Notes: a model not told the origin generated them from the sequence alone. Positions 31,150 to 38,640 are shown, counted from the first letter of the stretch. The stretch is 64,000 nucleotides of DNA from Schaedlerella glycyrrhizinilytica_A (GCF_042852765.1 NZ_AP031414.1), one strand, 5' to 3'. Numbers and translations are program-made.

Positions 31150-31307
31150 AGCAGCATCAACCACGCCCCGATCCCGGCGCCGATCAGACACCACGTCACG
31201 ATCTCTGACAGGCTTGTCCGCGGTTCCCTCCGGCGCTTCTGCTCCCGGACCGGTTCTGCCCGTACAAGCGATGTCCGCTCTGTACTGATCAGTTTTAATT
31301 CTTCCAT
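31134..31307 (-). CDS. 57-aa phage membrane protein
   Basis: ATG 31307 follows AGGGAGGACAAGC. The first 30 residues are basic and charged (EELKLISTERTSLV, then EQKRRREPRTSL), and the last 20 form a hydrophobic helix (CLIGAGIGAWLMLLLCLA). This is a tail-anchored single-pass protein in the early operon. Function unknown. Confidence 0.6.
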   Translation of the reverse strand: MEELKLISTERTSLVRAEPVREQKRRREPRTSLSEIVTWCLIGAGIGAWLMLLLCLA

Positions 31308-31331
31308 GCTTGTCCTCCCTTTCTACCGCCA

Positions 31332-31442
31332 TCAGGCGGTCTCTTTTTCTTTCTCTTCAACCGTATACTCAATTTCAACATCTTCCTGCTCCGCGATAAG
31401 CGAAATGATCACTTGTATAATTTTCTTAATATCTGGCTTCAT
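31332..31442 (-). CDS. 36-aa early microprotein
   Basis: ATG 31442 has GAGAGGTGAT upstream; another ATG two codons earlier overlaps the ribosome site. The product has a short hydrophobic helix (KKIIQVIISLIAEQ) and an acidic end (EDVEIEYTVEEKEKETA). It is packed 24 bp before the membrane protein gene. Function unknown. Confidence 0.5.
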   Translation of the reverse strand: MKPDIKKIIQVIISLIAEQEDVEIEYTVEEKEKETA

Positions 31443-31485
31443 ATTCATCACCTCTCTAAAGCTTATGAAGCACGGTTTGTACTTG

Positions 31486-31514
31486 TTGCGGTTTTTCTGA
31501 TAATCTCCTATACT
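31486..31514 (+). promoter_or_regulatory. Plus-strand promoter upstream of the 104-aa gene
   Basis: TTGCGG (31486-31491) and TATACT (31509-31514) are spaced exactly 17 bp apart. The only plus-strand gene in this part of the leftward early operon follows about 125 bp downstream. Confidence 0.6.
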
Positions 31515-31639
31515 TTAATTACCGAGTACCAGTCGGAATAATTATGAAAGGAATGATTCAAATTAAGGTAACCGTCAAGCTAAACACTTCCAAAATGAAA
31601 CAAAAAATTCTAAACCAACTCGAAACGGAGGAAAAGCCT

Positions 31640-31954
31640 ATGCAATTAACCAGAGACACTGACAAAATGCTTTGCTTAATCTACGAAGAATTTTTGGAAC
31701 GTAGAAAGAATGGTTTATCAAAATCATCCGCAAAATCTTTTGAACATCCAACTGCTTTACAAGAACAATTTCTTCAAGGGATACATGAAGACGATATTCA
31801 CGATGCACTTATTGAACTTGACCGAAACGGTCTGATTCGCCTGTATTATGACCACGGATTTCAATTGAATGACTCATCTATAATTTACATGGAAAACCGT
31901 TTCAAAAATGGTTTGAAAGAAGTCACTGATTTTATCAGTAAATTCATTCCTTAA
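31640..31954 (+). CDS. Winged-helix-like protein (YjcQ-type), against the early operon
   Basis: This 104-aa protein starts at ATG 31640, chosen for the ACGGAGGAAAAGCC site; a 32-residue longer frame has a weaker start. Residues 1-75 read as a winged helix (DTDKMLCLIYEEFLERRKNGLSK ... IHDALIELDRNGLIRLYYDHG), with a C-terminal helix. Similar YjcQ-like proteins are common on mobile elements. Its reverse orientation and own promoter mark it as a moron. Confidence 0.72.
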   Translation: MQLTRDTDKMLCLIYEEFLERRKNGLSKSSAKSFEHPTALQEQFLQGIHEDDIHDALIELDRNGLIRLYYDHGFQLNDSSIIYMENRFKNGLKEVTDFISKFIP

Positions 31955-32138
31955 CTTCCAGGTCGCTGGTTCTATAAAGCTCATCCTTTGTAGTCATCAG
32001 CGACCATTCTCCATTTTCAAATGTCAGATTTAAATAACTTCCATTCGATGAAATGTCTTTTCCATTCACTTCAACATGTCCAACACCGTTTTTTACATCG
32101 ATGTGTACTGATTTTAGCTTCTTTATAACCATTTCCAT
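31944..32138 (-). CDS. Small phage protein, unknown
   Basis: This 64-aa protein starts at ATG 32138, overlapping the cro-like stop as TGATG, with AAGGAGAG upstream. It is beta-rich (KKLKSVHIDVKNGVGHVEVNGKDISS, then LTFENGEWSLMTT). Its 3' end overlaps the convergent plus-strand gene by 11 bp. Function unknown. Confidence 0.68.
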   Translation of the reverse strand: MEMVIKKLKSVHIDVKNGVGHVEVNGKDISSNGSYLNLTFENGEWSLMTTKDELYRTSDLEVKE

Positions 32139-32371
32139 CACTCTCCTTTCTTGCTTCTGACGCGAAACAAATCATTAAGGGTTACTCCAAGTGCTTTAGC
32201 AATTCTAGGAATATGTTCTATTCGTATTAACTTTCTTCTTTCATTTAACATATTGCTAAAATCAGAATCACTGAATCCTGCTCTTTCTGCTACCACTGTT
32301 TGTTTCATTCCTTTTTCAGAAATAATGATTTTTATATTCTGAACTACATCATCGTATTCTACATCTCGCAA
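32138..32371 (-). CDS. Cro-like XRE-family regulator
   Basis: This 77-aa protein starts at TTG 32371, best placed behind AAAGGAGG (8 nt); a GTG three codons earlier lies on the ribosome site. A helix-turn-helix spans residues 20-60 (GMKQTVVAERAGFSDSDFSNMLNERR). It is the first gene of the leftward operon, driven by the consensus promoter at 32416-32444, divergent from the CI-like gene. This is the usual Cro position. Confidence 0.85.
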   Translation of the reverse strand: MRDVEYDDVVQNIKIIISEKGMKQTVVAERAGFSDSDFSNMLNERRKLIRIEHIPRIAKALGVTLNDLFRVRSKKGE

Positions 32372-32391
32372 CTTTTCCACCTCCTTTTGTT

Positions 32392-32476
32392 CGCATTATG
32401 CGTTCTTTTATCCTGATTATATTCTCGTTTCGCGTACTTGTCAATAGTTTTTAATAAAAAATATTCGCATAACGCA
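32392..32476. promoter_or_regulatory. Operator-like repeats of the lysogeny switch
   Basis: The divergent interval carries a perfect CGCAT-T-ATGCG (32392-32402) and a related TTCGCATAACGCA (32464-32476). Diverged copies TTCGCGTAC and ATACGCATAC lie near the two promoters. Spacing around both start sites fits binding by the CI and Cro-like proteins. Confidence 0.55.
32416..32444 (-). promoter_or_regulatory. Leftward early promoter (PR-like), perfect consensus
   Basis: TTGACA (32444-32439) and TATAAT (32421-32416) are separated by exactly 17 bp on the minus strand. It drives the cro-like gene and probably the whole early operon. A palindromic operator lies just downstream. Confidence 0.85.
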
Positions 32477-32486
32477 ACCTTTTATA

Positions 32487-32515
32487 TTGACTTTTCAATA
32501 CCTAAGTGATACGAT
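32487..32515 (+). promoter_or_regulatory. Promoter of the CI-like repressor
   Basis: TTGACT (32487-32492) and TACGAT (32510-32515) are spaced 17 bp apart, ending 22 bp before the repressor ATG and overlapping an operator-like ATACGCATAC. Confidence 0.65.
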
Positions 32516-32537
32516 ACGCATACAAGGAGGTGTTACA

Positions 32538-33002
32538 ATGGCTTTTAAAGATAGAATAAAAGAAGCACGCCTAAATAATAAATTGACGCAAGAGCAATTA
32601 GCCGAGAAAATTGGTGTAGCAAAATCTACACTTGCTGGATATGAAAAAGGGAATAGAGAACCTAATTTAGAAACTACAATAAAAATAATGACTGTTCTTG
32701 GAATAGACGCAAATTACCTTTGGCAAGATGAAATGGATTTTCCTATGAAAGTATCCTATGAAGAAATGGAACATATCGAAAAATACCGCGATCTCGATGA
32801 CCACGGTAAAGAAATGGTAGATTTTACTCTCGCTAAAGAATATGAACGTTCTATTGCTCTGGCAAAAGAAAAGGAATCCAATTCAAATGTTATGGAGTTC
32901 CCTGAGCATTTGAAAGCCAATGCCGCCAATGCACAAAATCCTACTGAGGACCAGAAACAACACGCAGACAGTATTATGACTGATGATAGCGAATGGACGT
33001 GA
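32538..33002 (+). CDS. CI-like XRE repressor
   Basis: This 154-aa protein starts at ATG 32538 with CAAGGAGGTG 6 nt upstream. The N-terminal HTH (residues 5-60, FKDRIKEARLNNKLTQEQLAEKIGVAKSTLAGYEKGNREP) is clear. The C-terminal half is helical and acidic, without a LexA-like Ser-Lys protease. It is followed 5 bp later by an ImmA-like gene, so derepression probably needs that protein or the antirepressor rather than self-cleavage. Confidence 0.9.
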   Translation: MAFKDRIKEARLNNKLTQEQLAEKIGVAKSTLAGYEKGNREPNLETTIKIMTVLGIDANYLWQDEMDFPMKVSYEEMEHIEKYRDLDDHGKEMVDFTLAKEYERSIALAKEKESNSNVMEFPEHLKANAANAQNPTEDQKQHADSIMTDDSEWT

Positions 33003-33007
33003 TTTAA

Positions 33008-33466
33008 TTGACATACGATGAATTGTTATACGAAGCAGACTCCACTGGAATTATTGTCAAAGAGAAAAACATCCCTGGATACGGAGGGCGCATATACGGA
33101 AATCGGATTGCCATACACAATGGATTAGATACGACAACAGAAAAGACTTGTGTACTTGCAGAAGAGCTCGGACATTATCATACAACTGTCGGAGATATAA
33201 CAGACATGTCCGATCCCAAGAACCGAAAACAGGAACGGCAGGCACGGCTTTGGGGATATAACAAGCTGATCGGGCTGACTGGAATTGTAAATGCCTATAA
33301 ACGTGGATGTCAGGACATACATGAAATGGCTGAATTTCTTGATGTAACAGAAGAATACTTGAAAGAAGCAATTGACTGTTATACAGAAAAATATGGAGAA
33401 TTTGCAAAAGTGAATAATTACACTGTATTCTTCATTCCGAATCTTGCAGTCATGGAAGAGTTATAA
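33008..33466 (+). CDS. ImmA/IrrE-family protein
   Basis: This 152-aa protein starts at TTG 33008, 5 bp after the repressor. It matches ImmA/IrrE metallopeptidases (residues 30-110; EKTCVLAEELGHYHTTVGDITD, KQERQARLWGYNKLIGL). The motif reads E-E-L-G-H where the canonical form is H-E-x-x-H, so the first zinc-binding His is absent. In ICEBs1-like systems ImmA cleaves the ImmR repressor. Whether this variant is catalytic is uncertain. Confidence 0.87.
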   Translation: MTYDELLYEADSTGIIVKEKNIPGYGGRIYGNRIAIHNGLDTTTEKTCVLAEELGHYHTTVGDITDMSDPKNRKQERQARLWGYNKLIGLTGIVNAYKRGCQDIHEMAEFLDVTEEYLKEAIDCYTEKYGEFAKVNNYTVFFIPNLAVMEEL

Positions 33467-33626
33467 GCGCTTCGGTGTTTATATAGCGTGGTATAAAAAG
33501 GTACAGAAGAGGAGGAAAAAGATATGCAGGAAATTGAAAGCTCTGCACATTTATAATCAATATAACTCCATAATTAAAAAAAAACGCTTTGTTATCGAAC
33601 TGGTGTTTTTGTAGGAGATGTTATTT

Positions 33627-34505
33627 ATGGCTGTACATAAGATAATAAAATTTTATGTTTTAGAACCTGCCCCTTGCCTTACTGCAAATGGAACAACACA
33701 TAAGAATTTTGCGAATGCAACTTACTCAATTTTTAAATCTGCTTTTCCGGAAATAAATTTTTATGACATTGAATTTGAAAAAAAGAAATTGTTTTTTGAT
33801 ATAAAAGAATATGATGATAAAAAAATGTTTGGTACTTGCTCTACAGACGAAACAATAAAAGCCACAAACTTTATGCAAAAAAGAAATAAGCAAACCAAAG
33901 AAGCCATTCCATATACTACTGTCGGGAGTGAGGAACAACTAGAAGCATATACCTTTTTTTATATAGATTTTGTGCATAACAGAATGGCAGTAATTGCAAA
34001 CAAGAAAATCTCAAAAATTCATGAGGCCTTATGTCAATTCATTGTGGAAAAATCCGGAAATATGTCTGAAATACACATTTATCCAGAAATGATAGAAGAT
34101 ATCAGACAAGAAGCTAGTTCTATACTAAATCCATCTTGGATCGAAATGGAATTTGCTAAGCCGAACTGCATGGATGACATTCCGACTTTAAAAGAATCCC
34201 TTGGTTCTGATTTTCAAGCAAAAAAATTTAAAATAAAAATCAAGTTAGAAGAAAAACATAATCCCAATCTGATAGAGAGAATTATAGCAATAAAAAATAA
34301 TTCCAGGCAGGAAGATATTCCATTATTAAAATTATATGGAAAAAACGAATTAGGAGTTGATGAAACTCTAAATTTTATTGAATCTGTGTACACAAAAACA
34401 GTACCACTGGAATTAACCGATGATACTGTTACGAATATAGAATGTATTAAAAAAGAGTTAGAAAAATTTTTAGGCTATCATTTAGGAAAAATTGCTAAGC
34501 ACTAA
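33627..34505 (+). CDS. Accessory protein of the lysogeny arm, unknown
   Basis: This 292-aa protein starts at ATG 33627 with TAGGAG about 8 nt upstream. It is AT-rich and soluble, with an N-terminal alpha/beta region (HKIIKFYVLEPAPCLTANGT), a central YTTVGSEEQLEAYTFFYIDFVHNRMAVI and a Lys-rich C-terminal domain. No family is recognised. It overlaps by 24 bp with a convergent gene for a four-helix membrane protein. Location after the repressor and base composition suggest a lysogeny-expressed moron, possibly phage exclusion. Confidence 0.72.
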   Translation: MAVHKIIKFYVLEPAPCLTANGTTHKNFANATYSIFKSAFPEINFYDIEFEKKKLFFDIKEYDDKKMFGTCSTDETIKATNFMQKRNKQTKEAIPYTTVGSEEQLEAYTFFYIDFVHNRMAVIANKKISKIHEALCQFIVEKSGNMSEIHIYPEMIEDIRQEASSILNPSWIEMEFAKPNCMDDIPTLKESLGSDFQAKKFKIKIKLEEKHNPNLIERIIAIKNNSRQEDIPLLKLYGKNELGVDETLNFIESVYTKTVPLELTDDTVTNIECIKKELEKFLGYHLGKIAKH

Positions 34506-34895
34506 AATATAGTAACCGGTAATAAGCATATTCACTAAGCCTGCGCAAAACAGGCAAATAACAATAGAATAACAATTTGTAAACAACCAAATCAACAAAG
34601 CAACACTTAAAAGTATGATTCCTGCGCAGATATTGCTTAACAAAATATGATTATGCCCTGTTTTTTTCATTCTCTGTTTTACAATATCGGTTTTAGGAAA
34701 TGATAGATAAATCGTAAGTACTGTTAAGAATATTCCTACTATAGATACTATAACACCAATTAATGTATCCATTTTCTTTTCTGATACTTTCGAAAGTAAC
34801 CCATACTTGTTATCTATCACTGACAATAATATAAAGGAAACTATTGGAAAAATTATAGCTGAATGATATTTTATTTTGCTTATTAGTTTTTTCAT
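34482..34895 (-). CDS. Four-helix membrane protein, accessory
   Basis: This 137-aa protein starts at ATG 34895 with GGCGGTG upstream. It has four hydrophobic segments (about residues 10-25, 45-65, 85-105 and 110-130), with a basic loop FPKTDIVKQRMKKTGHNH between helices 2 and 3. Length and topology are similar to lambda RexB, but there is no recognisable sequence relation. It is convergent with the 292-aa gene, overlapping by 24 bp. Confidence 0.68.
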   Translation of the reverse strand: MKKLISKIKYHSAIIFPIVSFILLSVIDNKYGLLSKVSEKKMDTLIGVIVSIVGIFLTVLTIYLSFPKTDIVKQRMKKTGHNHILLSNICAGIILLSVALLIWLFTNCYSIVICLFCAGLVNMLITGYYILVLSNFS

Positions 34896-35052
34896 AACAT
34901 ACACCGCCTTGTGTTTTTATTATATAGGTATTTTATATTTTTTCAATAATTCGAACATACATTTTGTAAATTCTATGGTTATTTTACAACTGGTATAACC
35001 CCGATCGGGATTATATAAAGTGGCGTATAGGTACAAGTGAGGAGGAAATATT

Positions 35053-35607
35053 TTGAGTGTTATTTTAGGATTTGCTACTACAAAATTCGGAATAATAGCA
35101 AGCGATGGGCGATTCAAGGATTCTAACGGAAATATTGTAAATGAAAATTTCGATAAAACTATTAGGCTGAATGACAATGTGATAGCTGGTTTTGCCGGTC
35201 ATTCTAAGCCTTGCATACAAATGATTGTTGAATTACAAAAGTTGTATCCTATTGCCGATATGTCTCTGGAACAGATTTTAGAAGTTATGTCTTTCCGACT
35301 GCCCCAGATTGCACAAGACAAATTAGCTTCGTTTCTATTACTTGGTAAAAATATGCGCAATCAAATTCAGTTAAACGGTATTGGCACACATACAAACTTT
35401 TTACCAATTAAAAAAATTCCAGACAATGACTCCCACAGTTATATGACTATAAACCCACCTGGAATTGATGCGGATACAATATTTATAAATACCCTTCTGG
35501 AATTTCATCCAGACATCCAGAAAGGAATTGATTATACAATTTTGAAGATTTCACGATTGACTGATTGTGTAAACAATATCCGCTTCCAGAAAGATTTTTT
35601 CTTATGA
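35053..35607 (+). CDS. HslV/proteasome-like Ntn hydrolase
   Basis: This 184-aa protein starts at TTG 35053 with GGAGGAAAT 5 nt upstream. After Met removal Ser would be residue 1. The first 60 residues track HslV: S-V-I-L-G-F...KFGIIASDGR (cf. T-T-I-V...GGDGQ), then DKTIRLNDNVIAGFAG, matching the HslV K-x-x-R-L-x-x-D-x-V-I-A-G-F-A-G block. The C-terminal part is diverged. It would be a self-processing N-terminal nucleophile hydrolase; no HslU-type ATPase is nearby. Substrate unknown. Confidence 0.72.
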   Translation: MSVILGFATTKFGIIASDGRFKDSNGNIVNENFDKTIRLNDNVIAGFAGHSKPCIQMIVELQKLYPIADMSLEQILEVMSFRLPQIAQDKLASFLLLGKNMRNQIQLNGIGTHTNFLPIKKIPDNDSHSYMTINPPGIDADTIFINTLLEFHPDIQKGIDYTILKISRLTDCVNNIRFQKDFFL

Positions 35608-35772
35608 TTTCTGGATTCGTATTATATGAAACCGATAACATATTCACACAAATATCGCCACCTTTTATAACTTGCTTCATACGCTATTTCACCTCCACTT
35701 TATTAATCAATATTAGCATTATTATTAATAATAATCAATGCTATAAAATATCAAAAGAAAGGACGTGACCAC

Positions 35773-36318
35773 ATGCCATTACCAAAAGAACACTTATATA
35801 CCATCGACGATATATACGCACTTCCAGATGGTCAGCGTGCAGAGCTGATCGACGGAAAAATCTATGATATGGCGCCGCCGTCTCCACTTCATCAGGAACT
35901 GGTATTAGAACTTTCTGCCACACTGCGGAATTACATTCGTGAAAAAGGTGGAAGCTGCAAAGTCTATCCTGCTCCATTTGCCGTATTTTTAAATGAAGAT
36001 GATAAAAACTATGTAGAACCCGACATCAGCGTTATCTGCTCACCTGAGAAGCTCACAGACAAGGGATATGCCGGTGCTCCGGACTGGGTGATCGAGATCG
36101 TGTCTCCAAGCAGCCAGCGCATGGACTATCTGACAAAGCTGTTTAAATACCGGACAGCCGGTGTCCGTGAATACTGGATTGTAAATCCTATGACGGAAAC
36201 GGTACAGGTATACTCCTTTGAAGATACGGAAGACTCCACGCAGTTTTCTTTCGACGATTCGATTGCTTCCGGCATCTATGATGGCTTCGTGATCTGCATC
36301 AGAGAATTGCTGAAGTAA
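35773..36318 (+). CDS. Uma2 family (DUF820) endonuclease-like protein
   Basis: This 181-aa protein has the PD-(D/E)xK fold of the Uma2 family. It shows YTIDDIYALPDGQRAELIDGKIYDM at the N-terminus, YVEPDISVICS (the catalytic Asp), APDWVIEIVSPSSQRMDYLTKLFKYRTAGVREYWIVNP (E-x-V and K) and a C-terminal beta part. The family is abundant in cyanobacteria and clostridia; its role is unclear. Its GC content is higher than its prophage neighbours. An imperfect hairpin (36326-36351) follows. Confidence 0.85.
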   Translation: MPLPKEHLYTIDDIYALPDGQRAELIDGKIYDMAPPSPLHQELVLELSATLRNYIREKGGSCKVYPAPFAVFLNEDDKNYVEPDISVICSPEKLTDKGYAGAPDWVIEIVSPSSQRMDYLTKLFKYRTAGVREYWIVNPMTETVQVYSFEDTEDSTQFSFDDSIASGIYDGFVICIRELLK

Positions 36319-36431
36319 TACAATCCCCCTGCTCCGCAGAGGGCAGGGGAACAACTAAATAATGTATTTACCCAGGCAGCCGACAGGCGGCTCGTTATCC
36401 GTTCCGAGTCTTGCGGAAAGGATGATGTCTT

Positions 36432-36515
36432 ATGACTACATATGAGGAATTTATGGTGTTACTCACCATTGGTCTACTGATCGTAGCCATCCTGAATTTG
36501 AAAAATAAGAAATAG
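36432..36515 (+). CDS. Holin-like type I toxin peptide
   Basis: This 27-aa peptide starts at ATG 36432 with AAAGGATG upstream. It reads MTTYEEFMVLLTIGLLI followed by VAILNLKNKK, that is, a short polar start, one transmembrane helix and a Lys-rich tail. It fits the putative holin-like toxin family (Hol-Tox, TxpA/BsrG-like). A convergent antisense RNA with a strong promoter overlaps its 3' end. The 335-bp interval 36516-36850 holds that RNA, its promoter and an AGGCAA/TTGCCT hairpin; no other gene is visible. Confidence 0.8.
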   Translation: MTTYEEFMVLLTIGLLIVAILNLKNKK

Positions 36516-36616
36516 CCGTCCCTGTCTCTGGTAAAGATTGAACGGCTATTCTTTGTAGCTTATTAAATTGATTCGCCGGAACGGGTAGCGTGCACCTACT
36601 CGTCGGCTGTCTTGTT
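36500..36616 (-). ncRNA. Antisense RNA antitoxin of the type I locus
   Basis: The minus-strand promoter TTGACT-16-TATAAT (36650-36623) predicts a start near 36616. The transcript ends in hairpin AATAGCCGT...ACGGCTATT (arms at 36542-36550 and 36511-36519) followed by TCTTATTTTT, giving about 117 nt. Its 3' part is complementary to the end of the toxin reading frame. The sequence CAGCCGAC also recurs, complementary to the toxin leader. This is the layout of RatA/SR4-type antitoxins. Confidence 0.68.
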
Positions 36617-36622
36617 AAGTAC

Positions 36623-36650
36623 ATTATAGCAAATGTACCATAAAAGTCAA
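36623..36650 (-). promoter_or_regulatory. Promoter of the antisense antitoxin RNA
   Basis: TTGACT (36650-36645) and a perfect TATAAT (36628-36623) are spaced 16 bp apart on the minus strand. It is stronger than anything seen before the toxin gene, as expected for an antitoxin RNA made in excess. Confidence 0.72.
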
Positions 36651-36850
36651 GAACCGCTCCTGCGCCAACAGGAACGGCAAACAATTACACATATCCGAAG
36701 ATATGCAATGAGGCAAACAGATTGCCTACTACCTAATCAACAAAAATATTGTATCATCTTCGGGCAGCCTACGCAAGCGGAACACTCGTTCTTGCTGGCT
36801 GTTATTTTTATACCCTTTTTTACATAATATGAACCAAAGGAGCTGATACA

Positions 36851-38245
36851 ATGAAGTCAAAAACTCTCCGGTGCGCGATCTATATCCGAGTGTCTACAAC
36901 AGAACAGATGATGCACGGCAAATCGCTGGAAGCGCAGAAAGATTATCTGATCCATTACGCCAAGGAACACGATATGAATATTGTCGGAATCTATGCGGAT
37001 GAGGGAAAAACCGCAAGAAAAGAACTGAAGCGCAGGAAAGCCATACAGGAACTGGTCAAAGCTGTGGAACGTGACGAGATCGACGTCATCCTCTTCTGGC
37101 GTCTTGACCGCTGGTTCCGCAACCTATCGGACTTCTATAAGGTACAGGACATTCTGGACCAGCATAATGTCCGCTGGATCTCCGCGTCGGAACCGGGCAT
37201 AAACATGGAAACACGGGACGGACGTCTGCAGCTTAATGTAGTTCTTTCGATCGGTCAAAATGAAGTAGACACCACCTCCGAACGTATCAAATTTGTAAAT
37301 GAAGCATCCATCCGACAGGGAAAGGTGATCTTCGGGGATTCCAACATGCCGATCGGCTACATGGTCGGTACCGTAGACGGAGTAAAACGGATGGTAAAGG
37401 ATCCGGAAAAGGAAGATCTGGTGAATGCGTTTTACCGCTACTTCCGCACACACCAGAGTAAGATGAAGACTCTGAAATTTATTCAGGAAAATTATGATCC
37501 CACCTTTTCCTACAGCCAGCTCCGCAATATGCTTGAGAGTGATTTCTATCATGGAACCTACCGGGATAACCCTCACTACTGCCCCGCTTATCTGACCGAA
37601 AAAGAATGGGCGGAAATACAGGAGATCTCGAACCGGAATGTAAAACATCCGTCCTCCGGAAGAGTCTACCTGTTCAGTGGAATGATGCGGTGCCCTGTAT
37701 GTGGGCAGCTGCTTGCCGGAAGAGGCGGCAGCTCTATCATAAACCGGAAAACAAGAGAAACAAGAACCTACTGCTATTACCGCTGCAATAAAGCCTGCAT
37801 CGATCACATGTGCACATACCGGCATAACGTAAGCCAGAACCTCATAGAAGAGTATCTGATCTCCAATTTGGAAGAAGAATATAACCGGTACAAAATTCAG
37901 AGCCAGAATATCCATTCAAAAGCTGACCTCCCCAAAAAGAAGCGGACGCCTGCACAGGTCAAAAAAGAGATGCAACGCTTAAATCTTCTTTTTCAGAAAG
38001 AACGGATCGAATGGGATTATTACAATGAAGAATATGAAAAATTAGCGACGGAACTGTCTTCACTGGAAGAATCCGATCAGCAACCAAAAACGAACTTTGA
38101 CAATATCGAAAAAATATTGCATAATGATTTTAGAAAAACTTACGACAATCTTTCCCCGGAAAACAGACGAGCTTTCTGGCGGTCCATTATAAAAGAAATA
38201 CATATCAATACGAGCCATGAGGTCACCGGCATCGATTTCTATTAA
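36851..38245 (+). CDS. int: Prophage serine integrase
   Basis: This 464-aa large serine recombinase has a resolvase domain at residues 5-150 with catalytic Ser15 in YIRVSTTEQ and R-x-L-DRWFRNL (residues about 90-96). The recombinase domain follows (about 165-260), then a zinc ribbon (CPVCG at about 281, paired with the Cys cluster CYYRCNKACIDHMC) and a coiled coil (about 350-410). AAAGGAG precedes ATG 36851. It would integrate the phage at an att site inside the substrate-binding protein gene that resumes just after its stop. Confidence 0.95.
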   Translation: MKSKTLRCAIYIRVSTTEQMMHGKSLEAQKDYLIHYAKEHDMNIVGIYADEGKTARKELKRRKAIQELVKAVERDEIDVILFWRLDRWFRNLSDFYKVQDILDQHNVRWISASEPGINMETRDGRLQLNVVLSIGQNEVDTTSERIKFVNEASIRQGKVIFGDSNMPIGYMVGTVDGVKRMVKDPEKEDLVNAFYRYFRTHQSKMKTLKFIQENYDPTFSYSQLRNMLESDFYHGTYRDNPHYCPAYLTEKEWAEIQEISNRNVKHPSSGRVYLFSGMMRCPVCGQLLAGRGGSSIINRKTRETRTYCYYRCNKACIDHMCTYRHNVSQNLIEEYLISNLEEEYNRYKIQSQNIHSKADLPKKKRTPAQVKKEMQRLNLLFQKERIEWDYYNEEYEKLATELSSLEESDQQPKTNFDNIEKILHNDFRKTYDNLSPENRRAFWRSIIKEIHINTSHEVTGIDFY

Positions 38246-38254
38246 CCAATAAAA

Positions 38255-38512
38255 GTGTCTTGTACTAACTATACCGCCCCATTTGGAGCAGATAAAGTCA
38301 TGACCGCCGTCCTCTCCGGCGAAGCCGACATCGGATTCATGGGTTCTGAGTCTTCAATCTATACCTATAATGAGGGGGCAACCGATTATGTTGTAAACTT
38401 TGCCCAATTGACACAGCGTGCCGGAAACTTTCTTGTCTCCCGCGAGCCGATCGAAGATTTTCAATGGGAAGATTTGAAAGGTTCCACCGTTCTCGGCGGT
38501 CGGAAAGGTGGC
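38255..38512 (+). pseudogene. Middle fragment of an interrupted ABC substrate-binding protein gene (NitT/TauT, SsuA-like)
   Basis: From about 38258 the frame reads TNYTAPFGADKVMTAVLSGE, ADIGFMGSESSIYTYNEG, NFAQLTQRAGNFLVSREPI and ends STVLGGRKGG at the second element boundary. This is the ligand-binding core of NMT1/SsuA-type lipoproteins. The 5' part must lie left of the prophage, outside the window. The 3' part resumes at 47765 in the same frame. Transport function is lost while both insertions remain. The substrate cannot be told. Confidence 0.85.
38506..38512. repeat. Left copy of the 7-bp target repeat AGGTGGC (attL)
   Basis: AGGTGGC is shared with 47765-47771. Flanks differ (AA before and GTACAT after on this side), which limits the crossover to this heptamer. 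Confidence 0.82.
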
Positions 38513-38640
38513 GTACATATATTAATGTAAATTTAGAGAGTATTGTGATTTTGTGTAACTGGGTGGACAGAATGAATAGTGCGAAGAGTATATAAAAAGA
38601 AGTGGCGGAAATATCGAAAATGATATTTCCGCCAAAATTA

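Larger units (their letters stand above)
1..38250. mobile_element. Prophage (siphovirus type), left end outside the window
   Basis: Complete head, packaging, tail, lysis, replication and lysogeny modules lie in canonical order, with lytic genes on the minus strand and the cI, accessory and integrase arm on the plus strand. The right boundary is placed just after the serine integrase stop (38245), because a substrate-binding protein fragment resumes within about 10-30 bases. The left boundary and attL are not in the window, so the core attachment sequence cannot be defined. Neck and tail genes (Gp15, Dit, Tal, long tape measure) indicate a long non-contractile tail. Confidence 0.93.

Noticed and set aside
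31051..31332. 93-codon minus frame spanning the small membrane protein gene
   Set aside because: It is out of frame with the well-initiated 57-aa gene, Arg/Asp-rich, and lacks a ribosome site.
33524..33556. 10-codon frame MQEIESSAHL with an AGAGGAGG site
   Set aside because: The ribosome site is good, but the frame is too short to support; it is probably the scar of a deleted gene after the ImmA-like gene.
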